Source: an uncultured Pirellulaceae bacterium (GTDB lineage Bacteria > Planctomycetota > Planctomycetia > Pirellulales > Pirellulaceae). From it: a stretch of 11,803 nt of DNA. The position numbers were made by a program, and so were the translations under genes. Numbering within the stretch: the first letter of the stretch is position 1; each line of letters starts with the position of its first letter. Shown here piece by piece: positions 6,805 to 11,803 of this stretch. The DNA lies in NCBI GenBank assembly GCA_947258905.1, contig CAMYKF010000006.1, positions 1 to 11,803 of the forward strand, given 5' to 3'. Under the pieces are notes generated by a model. That model searched no databases and was not told where the DNA came from. It worked only from the letters and a program-made list of their open reading frames with translations.

Positions 6805-6923
6805 GCGGCAGGTAAAAACTTACCTGCCGCTCGCCTTTATTTCAAGCTTTAAGCGAGCGGCAGATCAACATGTACCGTAGCCAAGGGGAACCTCGGTACG
6901 CTACGGTTGCCTCTGCCGCTCGC
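6805..6923. repeat. Cluster of nested palindromes between the His-rich gene and the gad operon
   Basis: A perfect 11-bp dyad GCGGCAGGTAA (6805-6815) / TTACCTGCCGC (6820-6830) with a 4-base loop opens the block. TGCCGCTCGC (6825-6834) pairs with GCGAGCGGCA (6853-6862), and the direct copy TGCCGCTCGC returns at 6914-6923. Between them ACCGTAGC (6874-6881) pairs with GCTACGGT (6900-6907) around AAGG/CCTC inner arms. The right arm of the first dyad is shared with the left arm of the second, so alternative folds compete. The block lies just after the stop of the His-rich gene and about 105 bases before the secreted-peptide start. No T-run follows, so it is not a standard terminator; it resembles a compound intergenic palindromic repeat. 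Confidence 0.85.
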
Positions 6924-6945
6924 CTTACCGCAAGCGAACGCGCTG

Positions 6946-7461
6946 CTATCTCTCGCCTGGACGAAGGCGTCGGTGGATTGTGCTCATCTGCCATCGCGCG
7001 TGCGCATTGTGGATATGGGACTCTCCAGTATGCAGTGCGCCGACAATTCGCGTTGCGTGCTGCTGTACGGCTTGGTAGTTGGGTTGCGGCTTGGCGATTT
7101 CGGTCGACAAGCCTGCCACCGCCTGGAGCGCGTCGGCATGGGATTGTTTGATGGCCTTGACGTCCGCGGCCGCTTCGACGTCGGCTTGCATCTCTGGCGG
7201 GACCGTGCCCAGCGCTGTGGATGATGCCATCACTTCCTGGCGAATGAGTCCGACATGGTCCTGCAGAGCGGCGTGGGGGATCGAGGCAGCGTCGCCGCTA
7301 TACGCCTCTAGCACGTGGGCGTGATGCGTCGCCGCGAGGTGATGCGAATGCGTTTGATGAACCGCGTAGGACTCTGGCCGAAATTTGACCGCGGGTCCGG
7401 CAGCCATTCCGGTTGACGTGATGGCGGTCAGCGCAATCGCCGCAAGGAATCCAGTTTTCAT
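6946..7461 (-). CDS. Secreted histidine-rich hypothetical protein
   Basis: A 171-residue product with a clean signal peptide (MKTGFLAAIALTAITSTGMA, cleavage near AAG at 20-22). The mature part has 16 histidines: a dense patch at residues 35-49 (HQTHSHHLAATHHAH), and others at 63, 69, 108, 135, 144, 149, 151, 154 and 163. The remainder is Ala/Gln-rich and should be helical. No conserved enzyme motif is visible. AAGG sits about 8 bases upstream of the ATG. His spacing of this kind could bind Zn, Cu or Ni in the periplasm, but that is inference. It is monocistronic or first in a unit that ends at the palindrome block before the gad operon. Confidence 0.75.
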   Translation of the reverse strand: MKTGFLAAIALTAITSTGMAAGPAVKFRPESYAVHQTHSHHLAATHHAHVLEAYSGDAASIPHAALQDHVGLIRQEVMASSTALGTVPPEMQADVEAAADVKAIKQSHADALQAVAGLSTEIAKPQPNYQAVQQHATRIVGALHTGESHIHNAHARWQMSTIHRRLRPGER

Positions 7462-7533
7462 AGGTGAGCCTTTCTAAATCGAGATTTTCCCTAGGGGTCT
7501 GCCCGGAGACGCTCCCGGCATGGATTGTGGGCG

Positions 7534-7539
7534 ATTATA
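7534..7539 (-). promoter_or_regulatory. Candidate -10 box for the His-rich protein gene
   Basis: A perfect TATAAT is read on the minus strand about 72 bases before the ATG at 7461. The matching -35 region (near 7557-7562, TAGAAG) is weak. A short dyad AAATC-GA-GATTT (7476-7487) lies between it and the ribosome site. Confidence 0.4.
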
Positions 7540-7659
7540 ACCGTTATGCTTCCTGCCTTCTAGTGGGTGGCGATTTCCGGCGTTTTCCATGTCTTGGTGC
7601 GCGAAAGACGGCACCAAACCAATGCTCCATCCACCGGTGCTTTCGCGCCCGTTGGAGGA

Positions 7660-7785
7660 TTCCAACTGAAAACCAAATGGGTTTTTCTTGGCGGCACATA
7701 TGCTATACTGTGCCGGCCTCCCCCATCCACGCCGCAATCCGCCGAAGTCCTTGCCGACGAGCGGATGATCTAGGAAGTGAGTTAC
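7660..7785 (+). pseudogene. Remnant of a second SNF2-type helicase gene
   Basis: Positions 7721-7785 match 10322-10386, inside the intact helicase gene, at 62 of 65 bases. Two of the three differences are synonymous (CTT/CTG Leu, GAC/GAT Asp); the third turns the Trp codon of MIWEVSY (TGG) into TAG at 7771-7773. Immediately upstream, 7661-7680 matches 10262-10281 at 15 of 20 bases at the same offset of 2601 bases and in the same codon phase (FQLKTKW against IQPEAQW); the 40 bases between have the same length but little identity. Beyond 7785 similarity stops abruptly, and nothing similar is seen before 7660. This is therefore an internal scrap of a paralogous gene, corresponding to helicase residues of about 443-484, and cannot encode a working protein. 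Confidence 0.8.
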
Positions 7786-7820
7786 GAATTTGTCCCTGGC
7801 GACATGCTGCGTGGTGATCG

Positions 7821-7982
7821 ATGGCTGCTGTAATTTTGAAAAACATGGCCAAGCGCTATCCGGGTGCGGTCTGCGCCGTGCGGGAGCTGAGCTTGGAAAT
7901 CCGCGACGGTGAGTTTCACGAACCGCTAAACCCGGTTTTGTGGTACAATGTGGCCCAGCGCGGCCTAGCCGCAACCAAATAG
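7821..7982 (+). pseudogene. N-terminal stump of an ABC-transporter ATPase (MalK/UgpC-like)
   Basis: A 53-codon frame whose first 32 residues (MAAVILKNMAKRYPGAV, then CAVRELSLEIRDGEF) match the start of sugar/glycerol-phosphate type ABC ATPases, which usually read 'LKNVTKRYPGG...AV..LSLEI.DGEF' and continue into the Walker A loop GPSGCGKST. Here the match ends at F32 (base 7916) and the frame runs on with unrelated residues (HEPLNPVLWYNV...) to TAG 7980-7982. The Walker A, Q-loop, signature and Walker B motifs are all missing, so it cannot act as an ATPase. It starts 35 bases after the helicase remnant. It marks a deletion or insertion breakpoint near 7917. Confidence 0.7.
7941..7949 (+). promoter_or_regulatory. 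Candidate extended -10 promoter ahead of the nucleotidyltransferase gene
   Basis: TGGTACAAT fits an extended -10 element (TG-n-TATAAT with one change). No -35 match is obvious near 7921-7926. It lies just after the breakpoint in the ABC ATPase stump and could drive the nucleotidyltransferase-helicase pair. Confidence 0.35.
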
Positions 7983-7993
7983 ATGTATGATAT

Positions 7994-8293
7994 ATGCGAA
8001 AACTTGAACCCTTAGTAACGCAATGGAATCTGCAAGTTACCTCATCAGGTACTCCTATGTCTGACACGAGCAGTGCCCGCCCGAACGGCCGTTCGGCAAC
8101 CGAACTATCCTTTCCCGAGTTCTATACTGAAGAATATCTCGAAAGACGACGCCAAGCGGTGGCACGCGTCGACGGAACTCTCTGGAAGGGTGTGGATGCG
8201 ACGGACTCCCAATGTCCAGCCGGACATTCTCGAGGAATGCGGATCAGCGTCGGGCTGACGTCGGACTATCGTCAGACCCATCGAAAGGCTGCC
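7994..8293 (+). other. In-frame open stretch before the nucleotidyltransferase start
   Basis: One hundred codons without a stop, in the same phase as the nucleotidyltransferase gene, with possible starts at ATG 7994 and ATG 8057 (AGG a few bases upstream of the latter). The translation (MSDTSSARPNGRSATE, then FPEFYTEEYLERRRQAVAR and so on) is polar and matches nothing I recognise. Because the nucleotidyltransferase family normally begins at the 'ITPQDVIDVL' helix, this stretch is either untranslated leader, the residue of another gene fused in frame, or a genuine N-terminal extension. Confidence 0.4.
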
Positions 8294-8890
8294 ATGGATA
8301 TCACGCCCCAGGACGTAATCGACGTGTTGACCGCCGGTGGAGTCAAAAAATGGGTGCTCATGGGCTTGCACGGCTACGTGGGGTATTTGCCACAACCGCG
8401 TGCGACGCAAGACGTCGACGTACTCATTTCGCATGGCGATCGCAAACGAGCTGTGGAAGCTGTACGCGAGGCATGGCCAAATCTGGTTGTGGAAGAACTG
8501 GAACCGGTCATTCGTTTTAAGGACCCCAACGATTGCTTTGCTGATGGCACGCCCAAACCTGTGATCGATCTCATGCTACCCTGGAGTCGAGTGAATGAGG
8601 CGATCTTGAGGGACGGAACCCATATCGTACTCGATGAAGAGACGCAGCACTTTATACCGACGATCGAGGCGGCTTTGGCATCGAAGTACGCAGCGATGAT
8701 TGCCGACTTTCGAGGCCGTGACAAAAAAGAATACGATGCCGGTGACTTTCGTAGGATGGTACGGGCCAACTACGATCGCGTCGACCGCGAAGCACTTCGC
8801 CGCTTGGGCGACCTGGTGTGGGAACGTGGCGGTGCGGAACTGGAGCGGTTTCTCGAAATTGCTCAACGCGACGAGCGATTTCCCATTTGA
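8294..8890 (+). CDS. Nucleotidyltransferase-fold protein (AbiEii/DUF6036-like)
   Basis: A 198-residue protein from ATG 8294, which has GAAAGG 5 bases upstream. The N-terminus (MDITPQDVIDVLTAGGVKKW) and the catalytic strand PRATQDVDVLI (35-45) are typical of minimal DNA-polymerase-beta-like nucleotidyltransferases: R36-x-T-x-D40-x-D42 gives two metal-binding acidic residues and D92 in KPVIDLMLP is the probable third. The usual GG motif before it is changed to MGLHGY (23-28), so activity is not certain. The C-terminal part has KYAAMIADFRGRDKKEYD, the Lys/Arg/Asp-rich helix pair seen in AbiEii-like relatives. An in-frame extension back to 7994 is possible. It ends 44 bp before a SNF2-type helicase on the same strand. 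Relatives act as tRNA- or protein-modifying toxins in toxin-antitoxin and phage-defence systems; no AbiEi-type antitoxin is seen here, so the role is open. Confidence 0.75.
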   Translation: MDITPQDVIDVLTAGGVKKWVLMGLHGYVGYLPQPRATQDVDVLISHGDRKRAVEAVREAWPNLVVEELEPVIRFKDPNDCFADGTPKPVIDLMLPWSRVNEAILRDGTHIVLDEETQHFIPTIEAALASKYAAMIADFRGRDKKEYDAGDFRRMVRANYDRVDREALRRLGDLVWERGGAELERFLEIAQRDERFPI

Positions 8891-8908
8891 TAGGAGATTT
8901 CACGAACG

Positions 8909-8935
8909 ATGCTACCTGACACGGAGGTTGCCTGA
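8909..8935 (+). promoter_or_regulatory. 8-codon mini-frame overlapping the helicase start (TGATG)
   Basis: ATG 8909 begins MLPDTEVA and stops at TGA 8933-8935, whose last base is the A of the helicase ATG. TAGGAG (8891-8896) lies about 12 bases before ATG 8909. Such an overlap could couple translation of the helicase to the upstream message, though the helicase has its own strong GGAGG (8923-8927). Confidence 0.25.
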
Positions 8936-11803
8936 TGGCACGGAAATCACTCATCGACAAGTTCCTTCGTCTCTCGCCCGCTGCCCGGCATCTGCTGGAG
9001 CTGTGTGCCGTCTACTACGAAGGCATCAACCGCACGGATGTGGTCCAACTTGCCGCCACAGTGCCCTGGACCGACGAACGTGGCAAGACACTGTCCGCCA
9101 GCCATGCCCAAACGGAGCTTAGAAAGCTGGTGGACGGCAAATTCCTGGTCAAGACCGGCCAGCGACAACAACTCACCGTCCATTCTCAGTTGGTCGACTA
9201 TGCCGCCCAACAGGCCGTGCGGGAGGGCTGCTTCGATGTTTTGGCTACCGCCGTGGAGCAGCGCGCTGGGGCGTCGCGGACCTCCTCCTACCGCTACGGT
9301 TATTATGGGGGCAGCGACGAGGTCCGGCGACTCCGCGATATCCGCATCGCGTTCTATCGTGGCGACTGGAGCCAATTCAAGTCGCTGAACAAGAACCCGT
9401 CGCAGGCATTGATCGGGGAAGACGGTTTGGGTGTGTTGGTTCCCTTCGACCAGCAAATCTTCGACATGCTCGATCCCGTGTTGCAGTGGCAATACATGGT
9501 CGAGGCCGTCGCGACGGCCGTGCTCTCCGGCGCCGGAAAGCCGGAGTTGTTCGACGCGCTGGACGGGCTGGTCGCGGGCAGGACGAAGAAGACGCCCTCC
9601 GAGATCATCGCTTGCGCCATCGACGTCCAGGCGGCCCGCGGCGACGTGGAAGGCCTCGGGCGACTGGACGCGCAGCTCGGTGGCGAGTTCACGGAAGTAA
9701 CCGGTTGTGCGGCATTTTTGCAAGGCGATTGGGAACAGGCGGAAAAACAATTGGATGCGGCACTCACGCGTATTCGCCGGGCGACGAAGAAGAAGCGCGT
9801 TGCGGCAAGGCACCTCGCCGGATTGTTTCACGTGCTGCTGTTGCTCCGCAAGAACACCCCGGCCGACCGCAAACGGGCCCGGGCCATGCTGGACGTCATC
9901 GGATCGGCATGGCCCGCCGGATACCGAACGATCGTCCCCGTGTTGCAAGCGGCCTGCGCACGGCAGGAAACTCCGACCTGTGATGAATCGTTGTGTGAAA
10001 ATGTCGATCGACAGTCTCCGTTTCTCGCGCAATTGATTGCTGGATACGTGTGGCGTTGGCTGGATGCCAACGCCGATGCGCCTGTCACCGCCACGGCGCT
10101 GCAAGCTGCCGTCGCGGACTACAGCACGCTCGGTTTTCGCTGGCTGGCGGCCGAAGCGGCGGCTCTGGTCGGTCGGTTGCCCGTCAAGACGGCCCAGGGA
10201 TTTGATGAACGGGCAGACGCCATCCACCAGCAACTGCAGACGGCCAGTCTGCTCGGTTTCATCCAGCCGGAAGCCCAATGGCAAAGCTGCTTGAAGGCTT
10301 TGACGCAACTGCACGCGCCCACCCCATCCACGCCGCAATCCGCCGAAGTCCTGGCCGATGAGCGGATGATCTGGGAAGTGAGTTACCGGGTCAAACGGCC
10401 ATGGCTCAGCGTCCGGCCCTTCCTGCAAAAGCGGACAAAATCCGGAGACTGGTCCAAAGGCCGCCCGGTCGCGCTCGAACGGCTGTATCACAACTACAAC
10501 GATGCCAAGAAGTTCGGCCACTTGACCGCACAGGACAAACGGCTCTGCGGTTGCGTGCGTCAAGAAGTATCCGCGTCGGGGGGATGGGGGCGACATTACA
10601 CGGAGACTTACTACTACTTCGACATGACCGCGGCCGCGCGAGCGGCGGTTGGCCACCCGGCGCTATTCCACGAAGGCGAACGCACGCAACCGCTGGAATT
10701 GGTCGCTGGCGAACCGCAGCTGGTCGTTCGCCAGCACAAGGGCGGCTCGATTCAGATTGCGTTGGACCCCCAGCCCGTTCGCAATGACGATGACGAAATG
10801 ATGGTGATTCGGGAAGACGGTCCCCATCGTTTGACCATCATCACGTTTTCGCCAGAGCACGTGCGGCTGCACGAATTACTGGGTGGTAAGCTGACCGTAC
10901 CCAGCCGCGGCGAAACGCAGGTTTTGGAGGCCGTGAAGTCGGTGGCTCCCTTGATCGCGATCCACTCCGAGATCGGCGGCGCGGCCGAGCAGACCAGCGA
11001 GGCGGTCGACGCCGACACCCAGCCGCACCTGCACCTGGTGCCCTACCAAGATGGCGTGCGGGCTGAGTTTTTCGTGCGGCCCTTCGGCGATGCTGGCCCT
11101 GCGTACCGGCCGGGCGTGGGCGGCGAAAACGTGTTCGTCCAGATTGGCGGCCAGCCAAAATCCGCCCGCCGCGACTTGTCCGCCGAACGCCTCGCCGCCG
11201 GGCTGGCGATCCTCGCCAGCCCGTCTCTCGCGGCGCAGGTTTCCAACCTGCCGGAACGTGCTGGGGCACACCCTCCAGACGCACTGGAGGAAGTGGACGC
11301 AGGCTGGATTCCAACCGACCCAGACCTCGCCGAGTTCTATTTCCCCACGCCGACCGAGGCGTTGGAGCTGTTGCTGGAGCTGCAACCGCTGGCCGACGCC
11401 GGCCGACTGGTGATCCACTGGCCGCAGGGCCAGCGGTTCCGCATTGCGGGACAGGCGACTGCCTCCCAATTCCGCCTGAACATCCGCCGCGACCGCGATT
11501 GGTTCGCCGCCTCGGGTAAGCTGAAAGTCGATACCAAGCTATCGCTCGACATGTTGCAACTGGTCGATTTGATCGAAGCCACGCCGTCGCGATTTGTGCA
11601 ACTGGAGAACGGCGAGTTCTTGGCCTTAACCGAGGAACTGCGTCACCGGATCGAAGAACTGGCCGCCTATTCCGACCGCCGCCAGGCAAAGCTGCGTTTT
11701 CCGCCGATCCGCGCCGCCGCGATGGCAGACCTCGGCGACGCGGTTCAGATAAAGGCCGACAAACACTGGACGGATTGGGTGCGACGGCTGCGCGAGTCGA
11801 GTG
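8935..11803 (+). CDS. SNF2-family DEAD/DEAH helicase, N-terminal 956 residues (3' end outside window)
   Basis: Uninterrupted frame from ATG 8935 (GGAGG 7 bases upstream) to the right edge. Residues about 10-95 look like a winged-helix unit (LSPAARHLLELCAVYYEGIN ... ELRKLVDGKFLVKTG). Residues about 255-320 are helical and TPR-like (GDWEQAEKQLDAAL). Residues about 474-620 match the region bacterial SNF2 helicases carry before their motor: MIWEVSY, LQKRTKSGDWSKGRPVALER, AVGHPALF, PLELVAGEPQLVVRQ. Residues about 800-940 (FPTPTEALELLLELQPL, FRLNIRRDRDWFAASGKLKV, RFVQLENGEFLALTEELR) are the segment just before the SNF2 ATPase lobes. No Walker motif is reached; the motor should begin shortly beyond the window. 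These proteins are ATP-driven DNA translocases, often beside SWIM-finger genes and in defence loci. A decayed internal copy lies at 7660-7785. Confidence 0.85.
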   Translation, partial: MARKSLIDKFLRLSPAARHLLELCAVYYEGINRTDVVQLAATVPWTDERGKTLSASHAQTELRKLVDGKFLVKTGQRQQLTVHSQLVDYAAQQAVREGCFDVLATAVEQRAGASRTSSYRYGYYGGSDEVRRLRDIRIAFYRGDWSQFKSLNKNPSQALIGEDGLGVLVPFDQQIFDMLDPVLQWQYMVEAVATAVLSGAGKPELFDALDGLVAGRTKKTPSEIIACAIDVQAARGDVEGLGRLDAQLGGEFTEVTGCAAFLQGDWEQAEKQLDAALTRIRRATKKKRVAARHLAGLFHVLLLLRKNTPADRKRARAMLDVIGSAWPAGYRTIVPVLQAACARQETPTCDESLCENVDRQSPFLAQLIAGYVWRWLDANADAPVTATALQAAVADYSTLGFRWLAAEAAALVGRLPVKTAQGFDERADAIHQQLQTASLLGFIQPEAQWQSCLKALTQLHAPTPSTPQSAEVLADERMIWEVSYRVKRPWLSVRPFLQKRTKSGDWSKGRPVALERLYHNYNDAKKFGHLTAQDKRLCGCVRQEVSASGGWGRHYTETYYYFDMTAAARAAVGHPALFHEGERTQPLELVAGEPQLVVRQHKGGSIQIALDPQPVRNDDDEMMVIREDGPHRLTIITFSPEHVRLHELLGGKLTVPSRGETQVLEAVKSVAPLIAIHSEIGGAAEQTSEAVDADTQPHLHLVPYQDGVRAEFFVRPFGDAGPAYRPGVGGENVFVQIGGQPKSARRDLSAERLAAGLAILASPSLAAQVSNLPERAGAHPPDALEEVDAGWIPTDPDLAEFYFPTPTEALELLLELQPLADAGRLVIHWPQGQRFRIAGQATASQFRLNIRRDRDWFAASGKLKVDTKLSLDMLQLVDLIEATPSRFVQLENGEFLALTEELRHRIEELAAYSDRRQAKLRFPPIRAAAMADLGDAVQIKADKHWTDWVRRLRESS
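10322..10386 (+). repeat. Intact copy of the 65-bp repeat shared with the upstream remnant
   Basis: This part of the helicase gene (from PSTPQSAEVLADERMIWEVSY) matches 7721-7785 at 62 of 65 bases in direct orientation, 2601 bases apart. It is the functional partner of the helicase remnant and a possible site for recombination that would delete the nucleotidyltransferase gene. Confidence 0.9.

Noticed and set aside
7474..8067. 197-codon minus-strand frame sharing HPL-GKDFGGLRRGWG with the shadow frame opposite the helicase
   Set aside because: The shared peptide is only the antisense reading of the 65-bp helicase repeat, not a protein family.
8947..10656. 569-codon minus-strand open frame, and 10841-11689 (282 codons) on the same strand
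   Set aside because: Both lie opposite the SNF2-type helicase, which has a strong ribosome site and family motifs through this region; the minus translations are Arg/Gly/Pro-rich shadow sequence.

Overview
The window looks like a chromosomal segment of a Planctomycetota bacterium, probably of the Pirellulales type. This is inferred from the gene content: a very cysteine-rich secreted protein with a C-terminal zinc-ribbon-like part, an OprO/OprP-type porin with an N-terminal coiled coil, small His-rich and acidic secreted products, a large SNF2-type helicase, wide spacers and palindromic intergenic repeats. No rRNA, tRNA, CRISPR array, integrase or transposase was seen.

Left part (1-4463). 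A minus-strand FAD/NAD(P)-dependent oxidoreductase runs off the left edge. A short plus-strand gene for a four-helix membrane protein follows. Then come two minus-strand envelope genes, the porin (3857-2244) and the Cys-rich secreted protein (2158-1370), 85 bp apart and followed by a rho-independent terminator (1164-1198) whose U-tract is on the minus strand. The 600-bp spacer upstream of the porin holds inverted and direct repeats and, next to the downstream operon, a perfect 53-bp tandem duplication (4293-4398) in which each unit can fold into a hairpin.

Middle part (4464-7461). A minus-strand operon reads: a 37-codon secreted peptide (6700-6587), glutamate decarboxylase (6535-5138) and a TMEM175-family channel (5120-4464). 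Glutamate decarboxylase consumes a proton per turnover, and TMEM175 proteins are K+ (and in animals H+) channels, so an acid- or ion-homeostasis role is a reasonable inference; no GadC antiporter is present here. Upstream lies a dense block of nested palindromes (6805-6923), then a His-rich secreted protein (7461-6946).

Right part (7462-11803). This begins with a gene graveyard. It holds a 125-bp remnant of a helicase paralogue whose 65-bp core is 62/65 identical to the intact helicase downstream, and the N-terminal stump of an ABC-transporter ATPase cut off just before its Walker A motif. Two plus-strand genes follow: a nucleotidyltransferase-fold protein (AbiEii-like, 8294-8890) and, 44 bp later, the first 956 codons of a SNF2-family helicase (8935 to beyond the edge). 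The best candidates for something undescribed are the secreted peptide-GAD-TMEM175 operon and the nucleotidyltransferase-helicase pair beside the debris of an earlier copy.
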